From assembly GCF_020193575.1 (NCBI RefSeq), contig NZ_JADYVD010000009.1:62001-126000 (forward strand): a DNA stretch of 64,000 nucleotides, in the 5' to 3' direction. Source of the stretch: Ensifer sp. IC4062 (GTDB taxonomy: Bacteria > Pseudomonadota > Alphaproteobacteria > Rhizobiales > Rhizobiaceae). A program made the translations under genes and the position numbers. Of the stretch, positions 1-9,328 are shown piece by piece. Each line of letters starts with the position of its first letter. Positions within the stretch are counted from its first letter, which is position 1. The notes under the pieces were generated by a model, which ran no database searches, had not been told where the DNA came from, and was given only the letters and a program-made list of their open reading frames with translations.

Positions 1-225
1 CAACGCCCGCTGAAGCACATCGAGCGTGCCATCAGTAGAGCCGTCATCATAGAGATGAAAATGTCGAACACCGACGGCCTGGTGAAAACGTGCCCACTCC
101 TCGATGTAGCTAGCTTCGTTTTTCACGCAGGCGACAATCGCAATGCCCTGTCGGTTTAACTCTGCTGCCGGAGGCGTGATGGCAAGTTCTCTCGTAAGAT
201 GCCGTTTAGCCTTCAATCCAAACAT
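1..225 (-). CDS. Glycosyltransferase (GT92/GT2-like), N-terminal part, runs off window
   Basis: Seventy-five codons are visible before the window edge. The ATG at 225 follows an AAGGGA-type ribosome site (minus strand). Residues 29-37 form a hydrophobic strand ending in KNE (IAIVACVKNE) and residues 58-66 read LYDDGSTDG, the strand plus aspartate-rich nucleotide-sugar site of GT-A fold transferases; the spacing and the EEW following the KNE resemble the GT92/DUF23 and Glyco_tranf_2_4 groups, which transfer sugars onto surface glycans. The C-terminal catalytic part is not in the window, so donor and acceptor cannot be told. It reads out of the window, divergently from the gene at 459, and is the left boundary of the polysaccharide locus seen here. 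Confidence 0.75.
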   Translation of the reverse strand, partial: MFGLKAKRHLTRELAITPPAAELNRQGIAIVACVKNEASYIEEWARFHQAVGVRHFHLYDDGSTDGTLDVLQRAL

Positions 226-458
226 CTACGTCCCTTGGTTGCTAAACATGAAGTCGGCTCCTTATTCTTCGCGACCTAAGTCGGCGCAAAGGATGGAGAC
301 TTTCAGGACTCTTGAACATGCATTTCCCCGACTTATCAAGCGTGCCTGCTTTGATTTGGAACGCATCACCCTTTATAGAGGGAGCGAGCCGAACTTGGAA
401 TCCAAGGCTCAGCAGTCTGGAGAAGTCGCGCGCTGAAAGCACGCTGAGGTTGGGATGA

Positions 459-1295
459 GTGTGCATGGACTTTCCCGCATCCGGAGCGACGGAGAAGTTG
501 ACGACAACGGAACAATGGCGTGCTCTGTTTTCCGCTTTCTCACATATCATCCTTGTCGCCAACAGCGACGAGGTTAGCGTCAGGGAACTTCAGGCGGAAT
601 ATCCGCGGACGGCTCTCTTTATATTCTTCAACAAGGTGTACAAGGTTCTTGATGAACAATTTTCCGGCCGTTCTCTGCTGATATCACGCGCCCAGCCGAG
701 AGGCGCCAACATTGTCTACCGACAGGAGGTCGCCGACGTCGTCAAGCTGTTCGCGCCCCAAGAGTTCCTGGGCATCATGAACATCCGCCTGGCGGCGAGC
801 GAGAGATTGAACACAAGCTCGGACTATTTGGGGACGCCCACCGGGCACTTGGATTTGACGGGCTTTTGCGCTGACTTTTACCCGCAGGCTAAAGTCCCCA
901 CGAGTGGCTTCGCCATAGCCCTGTGGCTGGTGGACCAGGCGCTTCCGGCCGAGATCGTTCTGGCGGGGTTCTCGGCAAAGCGAAGCGAAAAATGGCGGGT
1001 GGTGTCTGTTCACGACTGGACTTTCGAGCAGGTCTTCTTGCGCCTCTTTGCAAGAGTGGGCAAGCTGACGATGCATGGTGGTATCGCGACAAACAGTTAC
1101 ACATCGCTTGCTTCGCGTTTCCCGGAGTTGCCCGCGGCCGAAATCTCCTCGACGATCGCTGAAGTCCTGTCATCGCGACTGAGCCAGACCGACGCGCAAG
1201 TCGACAAATTGACCTCTCTAACAAACGTATTGCGGTCCATTGACGAGCTATTACGGCGGCTGAAGCCGAGGTTTCTAAAGAAAACGAAGGCGTAG
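459..1295 (+). CDS. Putative glycosyltransferase, sialyltransferase-like motif pattern (278 aa)
   Basis: Cytoplasmic protein without signal peptide or membrane segment. Visible landmarks are a hydrophobic strand at 29-34, a PTSG turn followed by a helix at 147-160, a strand IVLAGFS at 166-172, and HDW at 185-187. The TSG-helix-strand-GFS arrangement is also seen in the three transferase-like neighbours (1336, 2129 and 4057) and resembles bacterial GT29/GT42-like and DUF115-like proteins; assignment to a named family is inference. GTG at 459 is chosen because a GAGG lies about nine bases upstream; ATG at 465 in the same frame is an alternative. The next gene starts about 40 bases downstream on the same strand, so they are probably co-transcribed. 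The C-terminal 50 residues are helical and basic. Confidence 0.6.
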   Translation: MCMDFPASGATEKLTTTEQWRALFSAFSHIILVANSDEVSVRELQAEYPRTALFIFFNKVYKVLDEQFSGRSLLISRAQPRGANIVYRQEVADVVKLFAPQEFLGIMNIRLAASERLNTSSDYLGTPTGHLDLTGFCADFYPQAKVPTSGFAIALWLVDQALPAEIVLAGFSAKRSEKWRVVSVHDWTFEQVFLRLFARVGKLTMHGGIATNSYTSLASRFPELPAAEISSTIAEVLSSRLSQTDAQVDKLTSLTNVLRSIDELLRRLKPRFLKKTKA

Positions 1296-1335
1296 TAGCA
1301 TCAAATTTCCGAGTAGAGATTTCCGGTGAGGATAA

Positions 1336-2067
1336 ATGGGGTCATGGATCTCCGACGCGCGCAAGCGCATATACCGAAATGTGAAGTACCGTATAATGCG
1401 CCCGGATCCGCCGGCTGCCCCATTTCGATTCAATAACCCAGTCGTGGTCGTCGGATCCGCTCCTATATCCCATAAGCCGGCCGGATTGGACGCGAGCTTC
1501 AGGATCATTACCGTGAATGGCTCCCAATCGGTCATCAGCAAGTGGGGCGTCGATGCGCCCGATATCACGATGATGATGTTCAACCAGGTCGAAGGAACGA
1601 CTCCGAACGCGGTTGAAGTCAGGCGTGTGCTAACGGGACAACGCACCGGGACGCTCTATGTCTTTCTCTGGCGAAAGGATGACCGCGCGCGGCTGGAAGA
1701 AGGATTGCGGGCGTTCGATTACCAGTACGACCGGCTGGAAATCGTTGATCGGTACGAGCGGATGGCGTTGCTGGACCGCGTGGCCAATTTACGTTCCCTT
1801 GAGATGGACGCAGATTCTAAATGCTCAAATGGAATGAACGCGGTTCTCTTTGCCCTTTATAATGGCGCTCCTGCCGTCATCATCACTGGGGTAAACCCGA
1901 ACTCAACGGGCCATGCCTACAATTCAGCGGGTTTGACACGACTTCATGTCCACATGGATAAAGTACTCGTTTCCAGGCTGATTAGTGAGGGTCGTCCGAT
2001 CTTCACGGCGGATCCGCCGGTTTCGGAAGAGCTCGGTATTCCATTGTGGACCGGGCCAAGCCGCTGA
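1336..2067 (+). CDS. Putative glycosyltransferase, sialyltransferase-like (243 aa)
   Basis: Soluble protein with an N-terminal nucleotide-binding-like strand VVVGSAP (37-43), VNGS (60-63), a CSNG turn opening a helix that ends LYNGAP (163-179), and a strand ITGVNPNSTGHAY (183-195). This order matches the minus-strand protein at 4057-4812 (LILGSAPS, INNSG, TNG...GVP, LAGFS, GHSYDD), so the two are paralogues by eye, and it is shared more loosely with 459 and 2129. Family knowledge: this motif order is seen in sialyltransferase-like GT29 and DUF115 proteins of surface-glycan loci. The sugar transferred is unknown. It lies within the same-strand group 459-3034. Confidence 0.6.
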   Translation: MGSWISDARKRIYRNVKYRIMRPDPPAAPFRFNNPVVVVGSAPISHKPAGLDASFRIITVNGSQSVISKWGVDAPDITMMMFNQVEGTTPNAVEVRRVLTGQRTGTLYVFLWRKDDRARLEEGLRAFDYQYDRLEIVDRYERMALLDRVANLRSLEMDADSKCSNGMNAVLFALYNGAPAVIITGVNPNSTGHAYNSAGLTRLHVHMDKVLVSRLISEGRPIFTADPPVSEELGIPLWTGPSR

Positions 2068-2128
2068 ATTTCTTGATACTCGCGCTCTTGCCATCTTGGC
2101 CTACTCAACGCCTGCGATAGAGAAGTCA

Positions 2129-3034
2129 ATGGGTAACCGTCCCTTTTCCCGTTCTTGCATCAAGATCGCCGTTCGTCTGCTTTTAGGACGCTCCAGGGCG
2201 CATGTGCAGGACTGGTTTCCCGGCCTCAAGCTCGAGCGTGCAACTGCAGATCGAAATGGCATGATCCAGTATCGCGGCATGGCGGTGGGACACCTCACGA
2301 GTCCCTCGCGCGCCCTGAAGGCAAGACCATCGAGGGTACTTATCGTCGGGTCCGGCCCCTCGATCAGGCAATGCGATCTCACCCGAGCGGATGAGTCTTC
2401 CTGCCTTCTCCTGAACGGCGCGTTGCATCTTTTTCCCGGCGTAATACCAAAGCCGTTGGCGGTGGCAATTGAAGACGAGCGGTTTATCTGGAGGCACTTC
2501 GATATCGTGAAGCGGATCACGGCCGGATGCGTGTGTCTCCTGTCGGTGAGCGTCATAAGGGCGATCTGTGAGCTGGACAGCACATGGTTGCGAGACAAAC
2601 CGATCGTATTGATCGATAACTTGCGAAAGCCATATGGGCTGGTGCGCCGAGACACCGTGGAACTGCGCAAGCTATCCTATGTGCGGCTGAGCGAGGACGG
2701 TGACATCGGCTTTTCTGAAGACCCCTCTGCCGGCATCTTCCAAGCAGGTTCGGTCGCCGTTTCAGCGGCACAGTTTGCCGTCTCCTGGGGGCCTAGCTCG
2801 ATCGGGCTCTTGGGGATCGATCTTAGTAATGCCAATGAACCCAGGTACTACGAAACAACCGATAAAGCCTACTCGGGAATCGTCGCGGCCCAAAGGCGGA
2901 TCGTCGACCACCTGGTAATGGCTCGGAGTATTGCCGCAGAAAGCGGCATCGAGATCGTAAATTACTCGCCTGTCTCGGCTCTTGCCGGGATGGGATTTGG
3001 CTACGACGCCACCTTTGCCAAAACTGACGTTTGA
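2129..3034 (+). CDS. Putative transferase, DUF115/MptE-like (301 aa)
   Basis: The open frame extends back to 1985, overlapping the previous gene, but ATG 2129 follows a GAGAAG and avoids the overlap, so it is preferred. LIVGSGPS at 71-78 is a glycine-rich Rossmann-type loop. A long central region follows, then AGSVAVSAAQFA (206-217) and the strand IGLLGIDLS (225-233). That is the layout of DUF115/MptE-like proteins, which occur as transferases in glycan and pterin pathways; the gene neighbourhood favours the glycan role. No signal peptide or transmembrane helix is visible. It is the last gene of the plus-strand trio and is followed by a converging glycosyltransferase. Confidence 0.55.
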   Translation: MGNRPFSRSCIKIAVRLLLGRSRAHVQDWFPGLKLERATADRNGMIQYRGMAVGHLTSPSRALKARPSRVLIVGSGPSIRQCDLTRADESSCLLLNGALHLFPGVIPKPLAVAIEDERFIWRHFDIVKRITAGCVCLLSVSVIRAICELDSTWLRDKPIVLIDNLRKPYGLVRRDTVELRKLSYVRLSEDGDIGFSEDPSAGIFQAGSVAVSAAQFAVSWGPSSIGLLGIDLSNANEPRYYETTDKAYSGIVAAQRRIVDHLVMARSIAAESGIEIVNYSPVSALAGMGFGYDATFAKTDV

Positions 3035-3155
3035 GCAATTTCAGGAAAAGCGTGCTGGGATTGGGCGCTGAAGGTGCGTCGGAGCACCTACATCGAGGCG
3101 TGAGGCAACCAGCGGCGCCACCGCCCCGATAAGATTGGCTCGTGGTCTCGAGCGA

Positions 3156-3848
3156 TTAAGCAGAGCGCTGCGTTACATGAAGAACGCGATCACGTGCAGC
3201 GAACCATTCCTCGGCGTAGTCATCGTTCTTATATTCGTCGAAATAAGGCCCGCCATCCGTGAAATGGACGAGCTTTGCATCCGGCGAATATTCGTACTCG
3301 TTGACGAGCCAGTTCCAGCTCGCTGGCAGCTCGCCGATGAGGTCGTCGGAATCCAGCCATTTGAACTGATGCAACTCCAGCCCAGTCGCTGTATTGACGT
3401 AATCCAGATTCAGCTTTCGGCACTTGGCATTGTTGAACAGGATCACGCTCGACCAGTTCTTCTTTTCGTACTTGGTTTGGACTTGCCCTAGGAACTTCGT
3501 TTCGATTTTTGGAACGTAGTTGTGTTTCACGCACATCGCCGCGTAGCGATCGTCTCTTAGTTCCCACAACTGGGCGATGTCAGTTCGCATCAGCATGTCG
3601 CAGTCGACGAACAGCGACCAACCGTCGTAGCCGCTCAGATAAGGCACAAGGAATCGAGAAAAGGAAAATTCGGTAGATTGGAGAGGATTCCGCTCGCGCG
3701 TAAAAATCCTCTCGACGCTGTTCAAGGATATCGGCGTGAACGAGACCGGGATGGAGCTCTTTTCCAGAATACTTTGGCAAAGAACATGATAGGCAACGAC
3801 TTCCTTGCTATCGAAGCCGATGTAAATATTGGCACTTTGCGTCATCAC
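3156..3848 (-). CDS. Glycosyltransferase with DxD motif (GT8-like, 230 aa)
   Basis: The N-terminus begins with a short beta strand (IYIGFDS, 8-14) as in GT-A transferases. FVDCDM at 80-85 gives a DxD metal/nucleotide-sugar site following a hydrophobic strand, and HFTDGGPY near residue 195 resembles the second conserved histidine/glycine segment of GT8-type enzymes. About 230 residues is short but within range for bacterial GT8-like proteins. It lacks a signal peptide, so it should act in the cytoplasm on a growing glycan. It converges on the 2129-3034 gene and shares orientation with the 4057-4812 transferase, from which it is separated by about 210 bases. Confidence 0.7.
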   Translation of the reverse strand: MMTQSANIYIGFDSKEVVAYHVLCQSILEKSSIPVSFTPISLNSVERIFTRERNPLQSTEFSFSRFLVPYLSGYDGWSLFVDCDMLMRTDIAQLWELRDDRYAAMCVKHNYVPKIETKFLGQVQTKYEKKNWSSVILFNNAKCRKLNLDYVNTATGLELHQFKWLDSDDLIGELPASWNWLVNEYEYSPDAKLVHFTDGGPYFDEYKNDDYAEEWFAARDRVLHVTQRSA

Positions 3849-4056
3849 ACCTCCGATTATAGGCAGGCTTCAAAGAGTCTCGGGCCCGGCTTGTTCCTCT
3901 GAGCGGCGAAAAAACTTGAACTGACTTTTGATCTGCGTCTCAACGCGATGCTTGGTTTAACCAAAAAAGGCGTCGCCGTGAAGCCATTCCCATCGGATTG
4001 GCCGACTTGAAGCCGACGATGATCTCAGTTCCGTACAAAGACGTCTACGCTCTTGC

Positions 4057-4812
4057 CTATGTTTGGGCGGACTTCCGCTGAAGCCGTTCCCGGCCGATCG
4101 AACCGCCCGTGTTGCCGACGATATCGCCCCTACCACGAACGAACGGCAGGCCGATATGCTCAGAGAGTTCCAACTCGGTCGTGAAGACATTTCCTCGATC
4201 TCTCAAACGCGTCAGAACGAAGGTGTCTTCGGCGATCTGCCGCCGAATTTTCCCCTTGTCGTCGTAAGAATGCCCCATCTTGGTGACTGAGAACCCAGCG
4301 AGGGTCGCAGACGGTACGCCCGTGAAAAGTGCGTAGCAGAGGGCGGCAACTCCGTTCGTTACCTTGCCGACCTCTCCAATGTCGGAGGGAACTCCGCCAC
4401 TCACGATATCGACGATCGCCTCGCGCTCTACTTTGGTGGCACGCACTAGGCTCTTGTAACGCACATGCGGCTTTGCCAGGAGTTGCAGGTACATCACCCA
4501 AAGAGGCTTCGTATGGAGCCGTAGGAGACCTCGCGTCCGTACATAGGGATGCTCATCCCACGGTTTCTTCCGCTTTCGGAACGTCAAATCGGCGGGCGGG
4601 AGACCTAGTGCGTTGGCCGTCTTGCCTGAGTTGTTAATGTCAACGCGTGCGCAATGTCCAATCAGGTCCGGTGGAATCGTGGGTGACGGCGCGGAGCCGA
4701 GAATCAACCAGGGCCTATCCAGAATGCCAAGTCGTGAGAGCCAGCGACGGTGCTTTTCTCGCAATGTTTCGAGCGCATCAGGTTCAATCCTCATCGCGAA
4801 TCCATTGACCAA
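4057..4812 (-). CDS. Putative glycosyltransferase, sialyltransferase-like (251 aa)
   Basis: This copy shows the motif set most clearly: LILGSAPS (36-43), VDINNSGKT (57-65), VTNG leading into a helix that ends FTGVP (151-167), LAGFS (171-175) and GHSYDD (180-185). The order resembles the L/S-type motif layout of sialyltransferase-like families and closely parallels the protein at 1336-2067. Which nucleotide sugar is used cannot be read from sequence; sialic-acid-like or Kdo-type donors are possible because rhizobial capsules contain such sugars (inference). An internal Met at residue 7 is an alternative start. It faces the acyltransferase gene divergently across about 325 bases. Confidence 0.6.
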   Translation of the reverse strand: MVNGFAMRIEPDALETLREKHRRWLSRLGILDRPWLILGSAPSPTIPPDLIGHCARVDINNSGKTANALGLPPADLTFRKRKKPWDEHPYVRTRGLLRLHTKPLWVMYLQLLAKPHVRYKSLVRATKVEREAIVDIVSGGVPSDIGEVGKVTNGVAALCYALFTGVPSATLAGFSVTKMGHSYDDKGKIRRQIAEDTFVLTRLRDRGNVFTTELELSEHIGLPFVRGRGDIVGNTGGSIGRERLQRKSAQT

Positions 4813-5138
4813 GTAGCGAGGCGAGATTTACTTAGCGGTTGCGATTTGTTCTCGCACAAGCTCGGCTACGTGTCCATTCGCCGTTGGGATCATCGTCTTC
4901 GGGGGCGGTGTGCAAATTTCTCGATTCGTCTGTGATCACGCGCCAGAGAGCGTGGAAACACTCTCTAAACGCAATTTGGCCATCTTGATTTGATTTCGAG
5001 GGTTTCACCGCCGTGCAACACCCGGCGCAGTCTCGAAGATACCTGGCCGAGCGGATGGTTGCGAGCCGGTGTCCTAAGTAGAGCACCATATTATTCTAAG
5101 GTGAACGTAAGTACCACGCTGGCTTTCGGCGAGGGGTC
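4813..5138. other. Intergenic region, no supported gene
   Basis: Divergent space between the transferase at 4057-4812 and the acyltransferase at 5139. A minus-strand open frame at 4832-5089 is present but shows no recognisable motif and no good ribosome site, so it is not called. Promoters for both flanking genes should lie here; no confident -35/-10 pair was identified. Confidence 0.4.
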
Positions 5139-7190
5139 ATGGAAATGGGGAGCAGCGTGGCAGTAGCCCACCGAGACTTCGAATATCGGCCGGACCTGGA
5201 CGGTTTGCGAGCCGTTGCGATCTTGCCGGTGCTCCTCTTTCACGCAGGCTTCAGGTCGTTCTCGGGAGGATTCGTCGGAGTTGACGTTTTCTTTGTCCTG
5301 TCCGGGTTTTTCATGGCGAGGATTATCCTAACCGAGCTCGAGCGCGGCAGCTTCAGTTTTGGGGCGTTCTACGTTCGGCGGATGAGACGCATCTTCCCGG
5401 CTCTGTTCTCGATGATCGCTGTTTCGACGGTGGCTGGGTGGTTTTTGCTCATGCCGCAAGAGTTCCGCTATTTCGGCGATAGTGTCCAAGCCGCGGCCTT
5501 ATTCATTTCGAACATTCTGTTCCGTAGCGAAAGCGGTTATTTTGATGTCGCCGCAGAGATGAAGCCATTGCTTCATACCTGGTCTCTGGCTGTTGAAGAG
5601 CAGTTCTACCTGATTTTTCCCGTCGCGGTGTTTCTTTGCTTCAAATTCGCACGCAGGCACATTCTCACGATTGTGTTGGCGGTGGCGCTCCTGTCCTTCG
5701 GGGCAAGCACTTGGGGAATCGCACACGCTTCGGAAAAAGCCTTCTACTTGCTTCATTTTCGCGTTTGGGAGTTGCTAATCGGAGTTCTTGTTGCCATTGC
5801 TCCGCGACCAGCCTATGCCGCCCGCTGGTCGCAGGTACTGGCGGCACTCGGACTGTTCGCAGTTTTCCTCGCGGTTTTTACCTATACTTCCGAGACGCCC
5901 TTTCCCGGTGCTTATGCCGCAGTGCCCTGCCTTGGCACAGCTCTTGTTATCCACGCGCATTGTCGGGGCGGGTTGATTGCGCGGTTCCTAAGTAATTCGG
6001 TTTCTGTGTTCATCGGACGCATTTCATATTCTCTCTACCTCTGGCATTGGCCCATAATCGTGTTCTTGCGTTATGGCCTTGGCCATGAACTGACAACCGC
6101 ATGGGCGCTGGCCGCCGTGGTGATGTCCTTCGCGCTAGCCTATGTTTCGTGGAGGTTCGTCGAGCAGCCTGCGCGTTATGGCGGACTGATTTCCTCGCGC
6201 CGCGCGATCGTCGGCGTGAGCGGTGCTGCGATATCCTCGGCGGTCGCTTTCGGAGCCATCGTCAACGGTCTGCAAGGCATTCCCCAAAGGTTGCCCGAAG
6301 ACGCCCGCGCGCTTTACCAAGCCACTTATGATGAGAGCCAATTCTCCTCGGAGCGGTGTTTCGCCGATTCAAATGGAGAAGGTCTGACACCGGCTCAGAT
6401 AAGGAGAGGCAATCTTTGTCGGGTGGGCGTCGAGACTGCAAGGGAGCCGCAGTTCCTTGTATGGGGAGATTCTCATGCCGCGGCCATCGCTCCTGCTATC
6501 GACGTCGCAGCTCGTCAAATGGGCATGTCGGGCATGTTCGTGGGCCGGGGATCGTGCCCGCCTTTGCCAAATACGGAATTCGGCCGTCCGGCAGCGGTTA
6601 AGCGGTGTAGCGAGCACAATTCCGCCGTGATGTCGCTAATCGCGCAGAAGAGGTTCGCCTTCGTTTTCATGGTGGGCTATTGGCCGAAGTATGTTCACAG
6701 GGCAGAACTTCCGGGCGAGGGCGTCTTTTTTGATCCTCGCGTCGAACCCTCCAGGACAGATTGGTCCGCGCCGGTCAAGACGGGGCTCGACGCGACGTTG
6801 ACTAAGCTCGCCCGGCAGGGAACAACGGCGGTTCTGGTGATGGATGTGCCAGAGATGGGACACGAGGTCCCCGAAGCCCTCGCACGAGCCGTTGTTTCGG
6901 GGCGCCCGCTCGACATAGCTCCTCCTCTTGAATACACGAAGACGCGGCAAGCGTTGGCTCGGCGGGTTTTGGAGGAAGCGGCAAAATCCAGCGGAGCTTT
7001 GGTCGTGGATCCGATGAGCGTGATATGCGACGCCTCGAAGTGTCATGCTATGCGCAACGGCACGGTTCTCTACAGGGACGGAGATCACCTGTCAGCGAAA
7101 GGTGCGGAAAGTCTCTCAGGGCTCTTCCTTCCCGTCCTGAACATAGTGCGAGCGGGTCCCCAATCTTTGATCGCCGAACCGAGATCTTGA
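5139..7190 (+). CDS. Acyltransferase-3 / SGNH fusion, polysaccharide O-acetylase (OafA-like)
   Basis: 683 residues, typical of full-length OafA/YrhL-type enzymes. The N-terminal half is an acyltransferase-3 membrane domain: RPDLDGLRAVAIL (17-29), the conserved His in LLFHAGF (35), FVGVDVFFVLSGFF (45-58) and about ten hydrophobic segments. The C-terminal half is a periplasmic SGNH domain with GDSH near 443-446 and DGDHLS near 647-652. Such proteins move acetyl groups from cytoplasmic acetyl-CoA across the inner membrane onto extracytoplasmic sugars. Both active-site sets are intact. ATG 5139 has a GAGGGG just upstream. Its place among glycosyltransferases and a pyruvyltransferase indicates decoration of a surface glycan. 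Confidence 0.92.
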   Translation: MEMGSSVAVAHRDFEYRPDLDGLRAVAILPVLLFHAGFRSFSGGFVGVDVFFVLSGFFMARIILTELERGSFSFGAFYVRRMRRIFPALFSMIAVSTVAGWFLLMPQEFRYFGDSVQAAALFISNILFRSESGYFDVAAEMKPLLHTWSLAVEEQFYLIFPVAVFLCFKFARRHILTIVLAVALLSFGASTWGIAHASEKAFYLLHFRVWELLIGVLVAIAPRPAYAARWSQVLAALGLFAVFLAVFTYTSETPFPGAYAAVPCLGTALVIHAHCRGGLIARFLSNSVSVFIGRISYSLYLWHWPIIVFLRYGLGHELTTAWALAAVVMSFALAYVSWRFVEQPARYGGLISSRRAIVGVSGAAISSAVAFGAIVNGLQGIPQRLPEDARALYQATYDESQFSSERCFADSNGEGLTPAQIRRGNLCRVGVETAREPQFLVWGDSHAAAIAPAIDVAARQMGMSGMFVGRGSCPPLPNTEFGRPAAVKRCSEHNSAVMSLIAQKRFAFVFMVGYWPKYVHRAELPGEGVFFDPRVEPSRTDWSAPVKTGLDATLTKLARQGTTAVLVMDVPEMGHEVPEALARAVVSGRPLDIAPPLEYTKTRQALARRVLEEAAKSSGALVVDPMSVICDASKCHAMRNGTVLYRDGDHLSAKGAESLSGLFLPVLNIVRAGPQSLIAEPRS

Positions 7191-7930
7191 TCGTCCTTCC
7201 TCAAAGAACGAGCTGAAACGGTACTCGTGCGCGCGTTGTCGTCCGATGGTCGACCGAACGGGGCCGTCTCGGTCATCTAAGGGCTGATTGCACCCATCAA
7301 GACTGCGAGTTTAAATTGCAAACAATAAACGCTGCTGTTAATCTAACAGCAAAAGTGCAATCAACCGGGGACGGAAGTTTGCATATCGACGATGACCGGC
7401 TACGGGTCGCGACCCTCTAGTTTCTGGTAAGAGTCCTTGTAACCAGCAAAGTCAGGGACAACTCTTTTGCTGACCTGAAGCATGACGTTCTCAGTGCACT
7501 TGAACGTATACCGCTGCAATCCGCTGCCAGCGAAGTTGAGCGGGCCGAGGTCAGAGCAAGGATGCATGCCGAGGCTGATGCAATTCTGAGCTGGGCAGAG
7601 CGTGGTCCGACGACCACGATTTCACCGATTGAGGGTAGGCCATTGTCAGGTTCGCACTATCGCCAGTGGCGTTAGTTGGTACTGCTGCTGCAGCCTGAAA
7701 ATTTACGAACACTTCTCCCTGCAAGCTCTGTAGAATGATCACTGCCGGTCCCATCTCACATGAAGCCAATGCGACGTAAGTGCTGCCGGTCAAATCTTGG
7801 AGTCGTCGGCGGAGCTCGCAGGGCAGTGCTCGCCTATGAGTGGTAATTTCATCACCAGCTTCGGCGATTTTTCCCGCAGACGCTCGTCATTTCAAAAAAC
7901 GACAGGTTGGCTTGACTAGGAAAAACGCAC
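7191..7930. other. Long intergenic region with possible gene remnants
   Basis: About 740 bases between the acyltransferase and the pyruvyltransferase. It contains a 7-bp inverted repeat GCTGTTA/TAACAGC at 7333-7349 and two mutually overlapping open frames on opposite strands (plus 7417-7675, minus about 7551-7890), each protein-like but neither with a convincing ATG start. No mobile-element hallmark was seen. Confidence 0.4.
7417..7675 (+). pseudogene. Possible remnant ORF, helical C-terminal fragment
   Basis: A frame opens after a TAG near 7418 and runs about 85 codons to TAG at 7673-7675 without an ATG or GTG at its head. The translation is helix-like and charged (for example KHDVLSALERIPLQ, EVERAEVRARMHAEAD), as expected of a real protein tail. 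This could be the 3' end of a decayed gene, or chance. The opposite strand carries a competing open frame over part of the same bases, which weakens the call. Confidence 0.25.
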
Positions 7931-9001
7931 TTGAAGACGGCGGTTCTCATCAACGATACATCCACGAAAGCCCATCTGGGATGTCGCGTTGTTGTCAGTC
8001 AGATAGCCCGATTGGCGGCATCGGCAGGCATCCAGATCGCCGCATCCGCCTCGGTTCATACCGACTGGCGAGAGCATCAAGGCCTAATTGCCACTATGCG
8101 CACGGCGGATATTGTGATCGTCAATGGCGAGGGAACTCTTCATGATGCCAGCAGGCAGGCCAAGGCGCTGGCTGAAGTCGGACCATTCTGCCGAGATGCC
8201 GGTGTACCAAGCGTTCTTATAAACAGCGTCTTTGAACGAAACGATAGCGAGATCGCAACGGCTTGCCAGGCTTTCGATAGGGTCTATGTCAGGGAGTCTA
8301 TCAGGGCCCAGAAAGCGAGAGAGGCCGGCCTGAGAGTTGAAATCGTTCCAGACCTCACGTTGTCGAGCGAAGTCATGCGTGTTTTCCAATCGGCGCCGAG
8401 GGGGTCCGGGATAGTTGTCACTGACAATGCAGACCGGGTCGTCGGACAACGTGCGCTGGAAGAGGCCCTGTTGAGGGAGAACGTCTCCTTACTGCACCTC
8501 GAAACATCGGAACCCAACAATCCGTTCATGGGGAATGCGCTATCACCAGAGTTCGTATTTATCAGCACGGGACGCGTAGCCCGGCCGCCTTCTCCTCTTC
8601 CAAGAAAGATCACAGCATTTCGAATATTTCGAAAGTCGTTGTTTAAGCCGCAGATGCTCAGACGCATGAAGATGCTGCACGAATTAAACAAGCCTCTTTC
8701 GTCCGCGCAGATACTTTCGCGGATTGCCACTTCTAGAGGTGTCGTAGCTGGACGCTTCCACGCGGTATGCATGTCGATGTTGTCAGATACGCCCTTTGCT
8801 GCGATGTCATCGAATACTTCCAAAATGAAAGGCTTGTTGACCGACGCCGGAGTTGCACGGTTCCTCACCGACGATCCGAAAGCAGCCTTCTGTGCAGTAG
8901 ATGACTGGAAGGATGCCGACAATATTGCTGTCGCGGCTTACGTTCAAAAAGCTAGGCGAGACGCGAAAGCGATGTTCGATGATATTGCAAGCTTGACGTA
9001 A
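7931..9001 (+). CDS. Polysaccharide pyruvyl transferase family protein (356 aa)
   Basis: Belongs to the CsaB/WcaK/ExoV-type pyruvyltransferase family, which adds ketal pyruvate from PEP to sugars of surface polymers. Evidence is the strand-loop IVIVNGEGTLHD (61-72), the diagnostic N/GxGT segment, and GRFHAVCMSM at about 274-283, the conserved R-x-H near the C-terminus. The length matches the family. The start is TTG at 7931 with AGGAAA about seven bases upstream; there is no ATG in a better position. Cytoplasmic, without signal peptide. With the acyltransferase at 5139 it suggests the glycan carries both acetyl and pyruvyl groups. Confidence 0.82.
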   Translation: MKTAVLINDTSTKAHLGCRVVVSQIARLAASAGIQIAASASVHTDWREHQGLIATMRTADIVIVNGEGTLHDASRQAKALAEVGPFCRDAGVPSVLINSVFERNDSEIATACQAFDRVYVRESIRAQKAREAGLRVEIVPDLTLSSEVMRVFQSAPRGSGIVVTDNADRVVGQRALEEALLRENVSLLHLETSEPNNPFMGNALSPEFVFISTGRVARPPSPLPRKITAFRIFRKSLFKPQMLRRMKMLHELNKPLSSAQILSRIATSRGVVAGRFHAVCMSMLSDTPFAAMSSNTSKMKGLLTDAGVARFLTDDPKAAFCAVDDWKDADNIAVAAYVQKARRDAKAMFDDIASLT

Positions 9002-9328
9002 TCATCACGCTCTAGCTGCCGACGCGGATGCTGATCTGCCTCCACGGATCTAAAATCGAACAATAGTGGAGTGACCGGCAGTCCCCCTGGCGGAGAGACG
9101 ACTGCGGGTACCCCGATTTAGACATGGAACACGCACCAATTCAGTGCAATGGCGTTCTTTGCGCATCTGATAAGACGCGCGGCGCCGTATGAACTTGTGC
9201 CAAGCGGCTTTGGTGTTGCAACTAAGGAACGTCGCTTCCGACGCTGAGCGATAGGGCTCCGCTAAGACTCGCCAAAATTGCTGTGTGGCACTATAGAGAT
9301 CCAGAGCAGTGCCAGTGCACAGAACGCT
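9002..9328. other. Intergenic region with a degenerate palindromic element
   Basis: Space before the ABC exporter. It holds a decayed copy of the dispersed mosaic element (about 9135-9192; GCGCATCT/AGACGCGC arms). Nothing else recognisable was seen. Confidence 0.5.
9135..9192 (+). repeat. Degenerate copy of dispersed palindromic mosaic element
   Basis: Arms GCGCATCT and AGACGCGC around a short loop, followed by GGCGCCGTA, match the terminal hairpin module of the better preserved copies at 16192 and 24031. The upstream module is hard to recognise here. Confidence 0.5.

Noticed and set aside
1985-2128. N-terminal extension of the DUF115-like gene
   Set aside because: It would overlap the preceding gene by over 80 bases and lacks a ribosome site; ATG 2129 is better placed.
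4832-5089. 85-codon minus-strand frame between transferase and acyltransferase
   Set aside because: No motif, no good ribosome site; its composition does not resemble a known protein.
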